Below are positions 60,401 through 64,000 of a DNA stretch of 64,000 nt, one piece after another. A program made the translations under genes and the position numbers. Position 1 is the stretch's first letter; each line of letters starts with the position of its first letter. Source of the stretch: Diadophis punctatus similis (Eukaryota > Chordata > Lepidosauria > Squamata > Dipsadidae); assembly GCA_023053685.1 (NCBI GenBank), contig JALIGW010000001.1, positions 158,739,547 through 158,803,546 on the forward strand, given 5' to 3'. Under the pieces are notes generated by a model. That model had not been told where the DNA came from and did not search any database. It saw only the letters and a list, made by a program, of their open reading frames with translations.

Positions 60401-62112
60401 GCTTGTTATGCTAAATAGCTAAATGTCGCGTCACCTGTTTTTCACCCCAGGTCAGGGGTATCTTGCAAAGTTATGTGGGTTTTGGGGGGGGTTTCTTATA
60501 AGTGAGCTATTCTTGTGTCTAATATCCTGGCTAGTGGTTTTCTAACAGGTAAGGTGCTATTGCAGAGCAGCTCAAGGCAGCACCCGTGACCCCCCTCCTT
60601 CCGCGGAGAAAAATAAAAGAAGTTTTAAGTCTTTGTCTGAGGCAGCACCCTGCCTCCTTTTGCAGTGAGAGAAGACAGGAAAGAACAAAGTTCTTAATTG
60701 TTTGTTGTAAGGCAAAGAAATGAAGACAAGAGAAAATGTTTTATCAGAATTCATATTTCTCACTCTCATGTCCATTCCATCCACACCTCAGTTCTGTCTC
60801 CACGTGACCCTTCCTCTGATCCCCAGGGCCTCATCTGTACATACATTGCACCATCTGATCCTTCAATTGCACCACTGATTTGAGTTACAACCCTGAATTT
60901 ATTGCTCTCTCCCTTCTCCCCTCCCTAGTGACGGGAAGGAAGCTGAAAATCAATTTGGATATCACTTCTTAAAATTACAAAAGTCTTTATAACAATTAGT
61001 TGGAATACATTATAGGGAGAGGGGGAAATCAAAGTAGGTCATCAGCTCTACTGTCTAGTCAGCTCTGCTGATGGAGTAAGTCTATGTACCATTTCTCAGT
61101 CTCTTGCAGCCTGCCAGTTTTAAACACCGCTATGCTGTCTGAAGTAACCTATTCATTCTTTGTGGTATATAAATGTCTATATTCTTTGGACTAGAATTTG
61201 GGGCCTTACTGATACTTTCAGCTCCCATATCTCCCATATTCCACTGTTATGCAGTCTGAAGATGCTGGAGATTGGAAGCATCCATCTACAGCTGGCGTTT
61301 TTATACTGTGCTTGATGGGGTTTTGTGAGAGACTGGTGTGGTTGTGGGGAGTTCACTCATGCAAACCCAATTTTCTCTCAATAGAGATTTGCCTCTTAAG
61401 GATTCCAAGATTAATTTTTTTAAGAGTAACAGGTTTCACATCTATGTTCATTTTCAACACTGATTATATATTGCTATTTATATTTTACTGGTATTATTTC
61501 TTCCATAGTTGCAATTAATAAAACACGGGTGTAGGGAAGTTTCCTCTGTATTTCAGTAGTTATAATTTTGTAGTGAAATATTTTCCCAAAAAAATACACG
61601 TTTGAATGCACAAATGTATACTTTCAAAAAATGCTAAAACTCATTATTCCTTTTTTTTTTCTGGAGAGTTCCCCCATCTTGAAACCACATGTGTAAATTA
61701 ATGAGTTGAGGTTAAGATCATTTTGCAGTTGATAAAAACTGGATTTGGGTAGAAAAATTAGCCAAATAATAGAGTGGACTCACAACTCTTAATATTTTCC
61801 TTAAAAACTTTCTGCTAAGAACATGTCCAACAGAAGATGATGCTATCTGTTTACTAAGTGCTTTATATTCTAATAGTTACCAGCATAAAACACAAGATGT
61901 TAGGCTTAGAACAAATGGATTAGTTCTCAACGTATATTTTAAATGGCATCAGCGTCTACATGGTTTGAAAATGTATTTCCTGAATGTTTATTTCTGTTCT
62001 GCATAGATTGGTTACAGCTGATGTAGCTTTTTACACTGGAAACCTCCAAGCACTGAAAGGGCTTCAGACTCTAGATTTAAACATGGCTGAAATCTGGGAA
62101 CAGAAGAGGTGA
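24497..62112 (+). CDS. VPS54: VPS54, GARP complex subunit 54 (22 coding exons)
   Basis: VPS54 is a subunit of the GARP complex (VPS51/52/53/54), which tethers endosome-derived vesicles to the trans-Golgi network for retrograde transport. The join is 24497-24632, 26674-26915, 28375-28453, 29093-29127, 35899-36030, 37641-38026, 38818-38944, 40338-40445, 41691-41746, 42782-42878, 45633-45973, 47068-47197, 47711-47892, 49085-49197, 51480-51543, 53704-53809, 54220-54307, 55124-55245, 55844-55924, 56940-57047, 58659-58753 and 62007-62112. All introns are GT-AG, phases agree, and the total is 977 codons plus TGA. The N-terminal half is helical as in CATCHR tethers, exon 11 encodes a Ser-rich variable linker, and the C-terminal half holds the conserved Vps54 domain. 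The final [13 protein letters not shown] retains Leu967, the residue changed in the wobbler mouse. No disabling change was seen. Confidence 0.96.
24757..24886. repeat. Compound (GGGT)n/(GGAT)n/(GATA)n microsatellite
   Basis: Three tetranucleotide blocks follow one another, TGGG then TGGA then TAGA, each one base different from the last. This looks like stepwise evolution of one array. It makes an apparent long frame on both strands that is not a gene. Confidence 0.95.
24887..26673 (+). other. VPS54 intron after coding exon 1, AT-rich
   Basis: Nothing recognisable apart from AT-rich DNA and short frames of no family resemblance. Confidence 0.5.
26674..26915 (+). CDS. VPS54: VPS54 coding exon 2
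   Basis: Residues 46-126. Acceptor TTCTCTTGCAG, donor CAG|GTAAAA. It encodes the conserved [20 protein letters not shown] and SDFFTKTWG blocks. Confidence 0.95.
27124..27990 (-). mobile_element. Old dispersed repeat split by a Sauria SINE
   Basis: The two flanks (27124-27540 and 27752-27990) look like adjoining parts of one old squamate repeat, with phrases such as GACCACTCCCACCAGAG-like and CCAAAATGGGAAGG. They are interrupted by the SINE at 27543-27750. Its class (probably part of a LINE) was not determined. Confidence 0.4.
27543..27750 (+). mobile_element. Sauria SINE (tRNA-derived)
   Basis: A polymerase III type head has an A box around TGGCGCAATGGTTAA and a B box GTTCAAATCTC at 27581-27591. 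The shared body CAAGGTTGACTCAGCCTTCC and an RTE-like tail follow, ending GCTATTGCTATT. The head is shorter than in the 57476 copy. It is not a functional tRNA. Confidence 0.85.
28375..28453 (+). CDS. VPS54: VPS54 coding exon 3
   Basis: Residues 127-152 plus one base. Acceptor TTATTTTCCAG, donor CATG|GTAGGG. It encodes [17 protein letters not shown] and RTLLHTH. Confidence 0.95.
28637..29018. mobile_element. hAT element 74 bp upstream of VPS54 exon 4
   Basis: The right end is GGTTCGCCATCACTG and the left end is mutated (CATTTGATGGCGAACC). An exact 8-bp duplication, GTGTATAT, lies at 28629-28636 and 29019-29026. The interior is GC-rich without transposase; same family as 9152-9852. Confidence 0.85.
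29093..29127 (+). CDS. VPS54: VPS54 coding exon 4 (35-nt exon)
   Basis: Residues 153-164. Acceptor TTTATTCCTAG, donor CCTAAG|GTATGA. It encodes (D)[11 protein letters not shown], as in human. A hAT element ends 74 bases upstream and a MITE begins 29 bases downstream. Confidence 0.93.
29156..29534 (-). mobile_element. Mariner-type MITE copy, reverse orientation
   Basis: It starts CAGGTAGTCCTCGACTTACA and ends GTTGAGGACTACCTG, with TA on both sides. Internal order (ACAGTTCGCTTAGTGACC first) is reversed relative to the 20188 copy. Confidence 0.85.
29583..29631. repeat. (TG)n microsatellite
   Basis: About 24 uninterrupted TG units. Confidence 0.95.
29632..31034 (+). other. VPS54 intron 4, AT-rich
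   Basis: No gene is seen. About 30465-30530 (GTGAGCCACCCTGAGT) resembles the 3' end of an old LINE. Confidence 0.4.
31035..31430 (+). mobile_element. Mariner-type MITE copy, forward orientation
   Basis: It starts TAGGTAGTCCTCGACTTACA and ends GTCAAGAACTACCTG, with TA on both sides. Inverted relative to the copy at 29156 in the same intron. Confidence 0.83.
31431..32644 (+). other. VPS54 intron 4, unremarkable stretch
   Basis: AT-rich and purine-rich DNA with short frames only. Nothing recognised. Confidence 0.4.
32645..32940. mobile_element. hAT-type MITE with internal triplication
   Basis: It starts CAGTGGTGAAATCC and ends GGATTTTACCCCTG. Flanking 8-mers GGGCCAGG (32637-32644) and GGGCCATG (32941-32948) differ at one base. 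It carries ACTACCGGTTCT and GCTACCGGTTCTCCAGAACC blocks and three tandem ~42-bp units at about 32719-32843. Confidence 0.78.
32719..32843. repeat. Three ~42-bp tandem units in the hAT MITE
   Basis: The repeated unit contains GGGGAAGGATACTGCAAAAT and CCCACTCCTG-type sequence; the third copy has a small change (AGTATATTGC). Confidence 0.85.
32949..33880. other. VPS54 intron 4, unclassified
   Basis: There is a 148-codon minus-strand frame at 32974-33420 with no family I recognise, which may be chance or repeat-derived. Nothing else is seen. Confidence 0.35.
33900..34660 (+). pseudogene. LINE (CR1/L2-like) reverse transcriptase relic
   Basis: Broken frames retain a [13 protein letters not shown] block near 34000-34025 (compare the AFDSIDH motif) and a [18 protein letters not shown] block near 34170-34210, where the QYADDTQLYI catalytic box would lie. 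Stops and indels abound. Confidence 0.5.
34799..35082. mobile_element. Tc1/mariner-type MITE (second family)
   Basis: A 284-bp element starts CAGTGGTACCTTGGCACTCA and ends GACCCAGGCACCACTG, with TA on both sides. It has no coding capacity and is only weakly similar to the CAGGTAGTCC family. Confidence 0.75.
35160..35590 (+). pseudogene. Penelope-like element 3' end with GIY-YIG endonuclease
   Basis: A frame at 35259-35591 reads [20 protein letters not shown] followed by a [15 protein letters not shown] block, the start of a GIY-YIG endonuclease domain as found in Penelope-like retroelements. Upstream, from about 35160, are broken frames with the [17 protein letters not shown] region that precedes this domain. 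The later part of the domain is lost. It is a dead, truncated copy. Confidence 0.7.
35899..36030 (+). CDS. VPS54: VPS54 coding exon 5
   Basis: Residues 165-208. Acceptor TTCCCCCCCAG, donor GAAAAG|GTAAAC. It encodes [20 protein letters not shown] and [16 protein letters not shown]. Confidence 0.96.
36268..37190. mobile_element. 923-bp Tc1/mariner-type element without transposase
   Basis: The ~30-bp terminal inverted repeats begin CCGTATTTTTCGGAGTATAA and match with one mismatch. TA flanks lie at 36266-36267 and 37191-37192. No transposase is visible. A half hAT hairpin (36674-36740) has been captured inside. Confidence 0.82.
36674..36740 (-). mobile_element. Half of a fold-back hAT MITE
   Basis: One arm of the hairpin family (GGAGTTGAAGTCCACAAG core, end GGAGATCCCTG) inside the 923-bp element. 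Confidence 0.65.
37641..38026 (+). CDS. VPS54: VPS54 coding exon 6
   Basis: Residues 209-336 plus two bases; the largest coding exon. Acceptor TTTCTTAAG, donor TTCCG|GTAGGT. It encodes long helical, very conserved blocks of the N-terminal tether region ([39 protein letters not shown]). Confidence 0.97.
38150..38500. mobile_element. Degraded LINE/SINE tail in intron 6
   Basis: A TTTATATAGCCACCCGTCTC-like block and a CTGCTCCGAGTC block resemble the ends of old squamate LINE copies. There is no coding capacity. Confidence 0.35.
38818..38944 (+). CDS. VPS54: VPS54 coding exon 7
   Basis: Residues 337-379. Acceptor CCTAAACAG, donor GAAGAG|GTACAA. It encodes [18 protein letters not shown] and ends CQILEE. 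Confidence 0.96.
39350..39446. repeat. (GATA)n microsatellite
   Basis: About 24 GATA units, slightly impure at the left end. Confidence 0.95.
39723..40182 (+). mobile_element. Internally deleted Tc1-like element
   Basis: It has the same ends as the element at 14092-15763 (CAGTGCATTCAGAAAGTATT at left, GGGGTTTATGCACTG at right) with TA flanks. The transposase region is deleted, leaving 460 bp. It is a MITE in the making. Confidence 0.85.
40338..40445 (+). CDS. VPS54: VPS54 coding exon 8
   Basis: Residues 380-415. Acceptor TTTACCCAG, donor AAGCAG|GTGACA. It encodes [18 protein letters not shown] and ITAKNIIKQ. Confidence 0.96.
41691..41746 (+). CDS. VPS54: VPS54 coding exon 9
   Basis: Residues 416-433 plus two bases. 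Acceptor TACTATGCAG, donor GTAAA|GTAAGT. It encodes [17 protein letters not shown]. Confidence 0.94.
42322..42591. mobile_element. hAT (Charlie-like) MITE
   Basis: It starts CAGGGGTCCCCAACCC and ends GGTTGGCAACCGCTG. Flanking 8-mers CTTTAGAG (42314-42321) and CTCTAGAG (42592-42599) differ at one base. No transposase. Confidence 0.8.
42782..42878 (+). CDS. VPS54: VPS54 coding exon 10
   Basis: Residues 434-466. Acceptor TTGTTTATAG, donor ATTAAG|GTAAGG. It encodes [17 protein letters not shown]. Confidence 0.95.
43316..43860 (-). pseudogene. LINE (L2/jockey-like) 3' end, antisense
   Basis: A minus-strand frame (43472-43807) reads [19 protein letters not shown], then [14 protein letters not shown] and [17 protein letters not shown], a pattern typical of the C terminus of L2/jockey-type LINE ORF2 proteins. 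After the stop comes a short 3' UTR with a GCAATAAAG-like tail. It is a 5'-truncated copy. Confidence 0.75.
44203..44338. mobile_element. Fold-back hAT MITE with exact TSD
   Basis: The ends are CAGTGTTTCCCAACC and its complement. The 8-bp duplication CCATAGAG is exact at 44195-44202 and 44339-44346. The arms are nearly perfect complements meeting at a short spacer, AGTGAATG. Confidence 0.92.
44347..45632 (+). other. VPS54 intron 10, distal part
   Basis: AT-rich; no gene or transposon was identified with confidence. Confidence 0.4.
45633..45973 (+). CDS. VPS54: VPS54 coding exon 11 (Ser-rich linker)
   Basis: Residues 467-579 plus two bases. Acceptor TTTTCTTTAG, donor ATCAT|GTATGT. It opens with a conserved helix, then [18 protein letters not shown], then a Ser/Thr/Glu-rich variable linker, the least conserved part against human. 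Confidence 0.94.
46100..46170 (-). mobile_element. CR1 LINE 3' end, antisense
   Basis: AATAGAATAG units followed by AGCTGGAAGGGACCTTGGAG and AGTCCAACCCCCTG are the complement of the conserved CR1 3' terminus with its ATTCT-type tail. Confidence 0.75.
47068..47197 (+). CDS. VPS54: VPS54 coding exon 12
   Basis: Residues 580-623. Acceptor TTACTTTCAG, donor GCAAAA|GTAAGT. It encodes [19 protein letters not shown] and KFLMARAK. Confidence 0.95.
47311..47647 (-). mobile_element. Mariner-type MITE copy, reverse orientation
   Basis: It starts CAGGTAATCCTCAACTTACA and ends GTCGAGGACTTCCTG, with TA flanks. It sits 63 bases upstream of VPS54 exon 13. Confidence 0.8.
47711..47892 (+). CDS. VPS54: VPS54 coding exon 13
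   Basis: Residues 624-683 plus two bases. Acceptor CTCCCTTTAG, donor CTGAG|GTATTT. It encodes [26 protein letters not shown] and [17 protein letters not shown]. Confidence 0.96.
48181..48315. mobile_element. Fold-back hAT MITE
   Basis: It starts CAGGGGTCTCCAACG and ends with the complement GAGACCCCTG. The arms are almost perfect around AGTTTTGC. Flanks share CTCTTA, an imperfect remnant of an 8-bp duplication. Confidence 0.85.
49085..49197 (+). CDS. VPS54: VPS54 coding exon 14
   Basis: Residues 684-721 plus one base. Acceptor ATGTAAATAG, donor GGAG|GTGAGT. It encodes [20 protein letters not shown] and [11 protein letters not shown]. Confidence 0.95.
49198..51017 (+). other. VPS54 intron 14, proximal part
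   Basis: Ordinary intronic DNA; two overlapping frames near 50449-50711 have no recognisable relatives. Confidence 0.4.
51018..51404 (-). mobile_element. Mariner-type MITE, diverged reverse copy
   Basis: It starts AGGTAGCCCTCGACTTACA and ends GTTGAGGACTATCTG; the middle is rearranged with a C-rich insertion-like block. It lies 75 bases upstream of VPS54 exon 15. Confidence 0.7.
51480..51543 (+). CDS. VPS54: VPS54 coding exon 15
   Basis: Residues 722-742 plus two bases. Acceptor TTGTTTATAG, donor GTTGG|GTAAGA. It encodes [19 protein letters not shown], entering the C-terminal Vps54 domain. Confidence 0.94.
51770..52602 (+). pseudogene. LINE (L2/CR1-like) reverse transcriptase relic
   Basis: Broken frames include CPVSNFPFLGKVVE-like sequence near 52440-52485 and [19 protein letters not shown] near 52492-52550, matching the start of the RT domain (the FL(G)KVVE block). 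Earlier parts are hard to read. Inactive. Confidence 0.5.
52603..53703 (+). other. VPS54 intron 15, AT-rich
   Basis: No recognisable feature until the acceptor of exon 16. Confidence 0.45.
53704..53809 (+). CDS. VPS54: VPS54 coding exon 16
   Basis: Residues 743-778. Acceptor TACCTTGCAG, donor CTGAAG|GTACAA. It encodes [20 protein letters not shown] and [11 protein letters not shown]. Confidence 0.96.
54220..54307 (+). CDS. VPS54: VPS54 coding exon 17
   Basis: Residues 779-807 plus one base. Acceptor CTCATACAG, donor CTTAG|GTATGG. It encodes [20 protein letters not shown]. Confidence 0.96.
54620..55047 (+). mobile_element. Diverged mariner-type MITE
   Basis: It starts CAGGTAGTCCTTATTTAGC, and the right end is eroded to AACCAAGACCATCGG before TA. 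Internal sequence differs from the 20188 type and matches the antisense relic at 12017-12375, so it is a sister subfamily. Confidence 0.6.
55124..55245 (+). CDS. VPS54: VPS54 coding exon 18
   Basis: Residues 808-848. Acceptor CAATTTTTAG, donor ACCAAG|GTATTT. It encodes [21 protein letters not shown] and [14 protein letters not shown]. Confidence 0.96.
55844..55924 (+). CDS. VPS54: VPS54 coding exon 19
   Basis: Residues 849-875. Acceptor TTTATTCCAG, donor TCCAAG|GTAATA. It encodes [18 protein letters not shown]. Confidence 0.96.
56266..56585. mobile_element. hAT-type MITE (relative of 9300-9462)
   Basis: It contains GGTGGGTTCTAAC near the left end, TACCGGTTCTATAGAACCGG and GGGAGCAACCTACCTCTG at the right, and CTTCTGCGCATGCACAGAAG words inside. 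Boundaries are approximate, as I saw no clean duplication. Confidence 0.6.
56940..57047 (+). CDS. VPS54: VPS54 coding exon 20
   Basis: Residues 876-911. Acceptor TATTTTCAG, donor ACACAG|GTGAGC. It encodes [19 protein letters not shown] and [10 protein letters not shown]. Confidence 0.96.
57476..57719 (+). mobile_element. Sauria SINE, near full length
   Basis: It has a tRNA-like head with an A box near GGTGGTGCAGTGGTTAG, a B box GTTCAAATCTC at 57551-57561, the shared body (AAGGTTGACTCAGCCTTCC), and an RTE/BovB-like tail ending GCTATTGCTATTGCTA. It is longer at the 5' end than the 27543 copy. Confidence 0.9.
58659..58753 (+). CDS. VPS54: VPS54 coding exon 21
   Basis: Residues 912-942 plus two bases. 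Acceptor TATCTTGTAG, donor AATGG|GTATGT. It encodes [20 protein letters not shown] and NDGGPQNG. Confidence 0.96.
58855..59790 (+). pseudogene. CR1 LINE 3' region, interrupted by a hAT element
   Basis: It reads like the 3' end of CR1 ORF2: GAGACCCCATTTGCAATATT, a gap-filled GAGCGAGTTCAGAGGAGAGT block, and GTCAGCCAGAGAATAAGTTG. After the hAT element at 59270-59704 it resumes with TCGCTAGAGATCTTCAAACC. Frames are broken. Confidence 0.7.
59270..59704. mobile_element. hAT element with exact TSD inside CR1
   Basis: The ends are CAGTGATGGCGAACC and GGTTCGCCATCACTG, with the exact 8-bp duplication ATCTAGTG at 59262-59269 and 59705-59712. It is 435 bp, GC-rich and lacks transposase. It is the cleanest copy of the family. 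Confidence 0.92.
60168..60889 (-). mobile_element. Possible solo LTR, antisense
   Basis: On the minus strand an AATAAAAG poly(A)-like signal (near 60212-60219) is followed by a U5-like segment ending GGGTTTGACA at 60168. A possible TGTAACTC start lies near 60889. The interior has two imperfect GGCAGCACC-containing units. No clean duplication was found, so boundaries and class are tentative. Confidence 0.4.
60890..62006 (+). other. VPS54 last intron, distal part
   Basis: Ordinary AT-rich intron; nothing recognised. Confidence 0.45.
62007..62112 (+). CDS. VPS54: VPS54 terminal coding exon 22
   Basis: Residues 943-977 and stop TGA at 62110-62112. Acceptor TTCTGCATAG. It encodes [19 protein letters not shown] and ends [10 protein letters not shown]. 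The Leu two residues before Met969 is the wobbler position, unchanged here. Confidence 0.97.
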
Positions 62113-62955
62113 CTAACAACTTGCCACTCCTCATTGGAATGATTTCTTCTTTGCAGAAGATGGATTCTTGCAAACTGAAGAAGAAACTCTCTTGAAATGT
62201 GTAAGAACGTAGCTGTAGGAATGAACCCTTTTTGCAAGAAAAGCAACAGCAGTTCTTTGCGCAGTTTCTTCATTCTATCTGGAACCAGACTCAGGTTTCT
62301 TTGGACCAAATCCAAAAGAATTCATAGCTGTAACACAGCTGTTGTCTAGAGAGTGCTCTGTAAGTCTTTATATTAAAAAGATGCTTTGCATTTCCTCTAG
62401 TGCAATGAAATTCATGTGGTGTCTCACCTTATTTAATGATGGTACAGTTTGAAAATTTTTGCTGTTGAAACCTTGAAAATGTTTTCACTATAAAAGTATA
62501 CTGTTAAAATTATTTTTTTACAGATGTTTCTATAAATTCTTGATTACCTACATAACTTTGGATTTGTTAAGGTGCATTCACGTTCCAAAGTATTTTTTTT
62601 TTCAATTGAATTACGTGCTCTCATCAGGAAATAATATTTGAAATATTTCCTGTACCTTAAAATGAAGTTTTAAAGCTTGCCCAGTTCTTATAAGGGCAAA
62701 CTGGAAAGGCAGTTCAAGCGTATTTATTTTAAACAACAAAGGTGATTACAACAGTGTAAATTGGCCAGTTTCCATGTAACATTTACCTCCAAGTCTTTCC
62801 CACCCACACCCCAATTAAAATATTTCAAGGGTGCATAAAAATAAATATACCCATAAAAGCAGCGGTATAAGGGGTATTAATTTATAACATTTTTAATGCT
62901 TTCAGGCTGGTACCTGCCTGTTATAAAGTAATAAAGTGCCTGTGTATTTCACCTC
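62113..62955 (+). other. VPS54: VPS54 3' UTR (probable extent)
   Basis: Non-coding sequence after the stop. The first strong AATAAA is at 62930-62935, followed by GT-rich sequence (GTGCCTGTGTATTT); another is at 63099-63104. The poly(A) site is therefore probably near 62955 or 63120. Confidence 0.55.
62930..62935 (+). terminator. VPS54: AATAAA poly(A) signal of VPS54
   Basis: A canonical hexamer followed within 20 bases by a GTGCCTGTGT downstream element. Confidence 0.5.
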
Positions 62956-63368
62956 ACAGCATTTTTATCTAAATCCAGTGAGTGCCTACTCTTGTGATGA
63001 TTATGTACAACAATAGTCTACCATGTTTTGTGTGCCTATGGCTTTTTTCAAACAGGCATGCCTATCTGTTAACATTAGCAGAAATCACTGTCAATCAAAA
63101 TAAAACTCTTAAAATGAATTGTTTAACTTATTTCCTAACATTATTACCAACAAAAACCGATATCCAGACTGGGGACTTGATATTCTTTATTTCAGTAGCT
63201 GTACAGATATGGAATTCATTTCCTCCTTTGCCTCAACACATTTTATTCTGTTAATATGAGTATAATGAAGAAGGCAATCTGTTCCATATTTAAAAGTAAA
63301 CTAATGTTTTAAGTAGTAACAGTATAGATGCGGGATGAGAAACGATTATTCAAATGTTTCAGGTACAT

Positions 63369-63374
63369 TTTATT
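63369..63374 (-). terminator. UGP2: AATAAA poly(A) signal of UGP2
   Basis: TTTATT on the plus strand reads AATAAA on the minus strand, about 420 bases past the UGP2 stop, a plausible 3' UTR length. Confidence 0.45.
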
Positions 63375-63792
63375 TGGGTAAACAGGAGAAAACAGTCCAA
63401 GTGAGGTACTGAACCATCCTGTGAAGGGGGTGAGGTTGCTGTGAATAGCAGAGTTTGAAGTACAGAAAGGCAAATAACATTCTAGACATACCTGCTATAG
63501 TAGCAAAAAGTACTTCATAATGTAGTTGTATTTAATAGTTAACAGCATATTGTTTCACAGCTTTTTCTGTTACAAGCAGTTCAAAAGTCATTGAGTATCA
63601 GCAATATTGCACTTTAGATTATATTAACTGAATTACTGAGTTATTTAAATCTTTGCCTTTCTTAGTTTTTTCAATTAAAAGGGATTACAGAAATAATACT
63701 GTAAGAACAGAAGAGTGATTGATTGTATACAAATCTTAATGCCTATATATTCTTCCATTTGTGAAACTATATTATATGAAGTCCATAGCAGC
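63375..63792 (-). other. UGP2: UGP2 3' UTR (probable extent)
   Basis: Sequence between the UGP2 stop and the candidate poly(A) signal, with no repeat recognised. The boundary is inferred from the signal. Confidence 0.45.
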
Positions 63793-63900
63793 TCAGTGGT
63801 CTAGGATCCGAAGATTGCCCGAGACTATTTTGTTCTCCAGAACAGCTCCAGGGGGGATGTCAATCCTGTCACCATGGTTTGCAATAATTATGACAGTTCC
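63793..63900 (-). CDS. UGP2: UGP2 terminal coding exon (UDP-glucose pyrophosphorylase)
   Basis: UGP2 is the cytosolic enzyme making UDP-glucose from UTP and glucose-1-phosphate for glycogen and glycan synthesis. Read on the minus strand, the exon starts after an ACACAG acceptor at 63901-63906. It encodes [20 protein letters not shown] and ends GNLRILDH with TGA at 63793-63795, 35 residues. This matches the C-terminal left-handed beta-helix end of UGP2, involved in subunit contact. The upstream exons are beyond the window. The gene converges on VPS54, as I recall for the human locus. Confidence 0.95.
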   Translation of the reverse strand, partial: GTVIIIANHGDRIDIPPGAVLENKIVSGNLRILDH

Positions 63901-64000
63901 CTGTGTATATAAAAAAATAGGAAAGTTCCAGTGAGCTGCCTAAAGATAAAATTCTAAATTTAAGTTTACATTTCATTAATTCTGAAGCAATCACATTTCA

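Overview
This is a piece of vertebrate nuclear genome, most likely from a squamate reptile and probably a snake. It shows no bacterial operons, ribosome binding sites or CRISPR arrays. The evidence is a 22-coding-exon gene with GT-AG introns, a CpG-island first exon, Sauria-type tRNA SINEs, CR1 and L2-like LINE relics, a Penelope-like relic, GATA microsatellites and many DNA-transposon copies of the kind common in squamates. The species call is inference.

The main gene is VPS54, on the + strand, encoding the VPS54 subunit of the GARP endosome-to-Golgi tethering complex. A probable non-coding first exon in a CpG island ends at a donor at 16830/16831. Coding runs from the ATG at 24497 to the TGA at 62110-62112. 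I placed 22 coding exons with consistent phase at every junction. They sum to 977 codons, the length I recall for the human protein. At 63793-63900 on the minus strand is the terminal coding exon of UGP2 (UDP-glucose pyrophosphorylase 2). The tail-to-tail VPS54/UGP2 arrangement matches what I remember of the human locus.

Layout: 1-4143 is the 3' part of a DIRS-type tyrosine-recombinase retrotransposon, with two long intact overlapping frames (reverse transcriptase/RNase H/methyltransferase-like, and tyrosine recombinase) and a 60-bp internal complementary region matching its right end. 4144-16260 is gene-free and holds a decayed LINE, nested hAT elements, a solo LTR and a three-layer nest (hAT MITE inside a Tc1 transposon inside a mariner-type MITE). 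16260-62950 is VPS54, whose introns hold most of the transposons, including an 1817-bp hAT element containing a giant palindrome (21984-23800). 63350-64000 is the UGP2 3' end.

I found no new multi-gene system. The most interesting items are the DIRS element, the giant palindrome, the nested transposons with exact target duplications, the 35-nt VPS54 exon 4 squeezed between two transposons, and a start-overlapping uORF in VPS54. Most other long open frames are shadows of GC-rich repeats or microsatellites.
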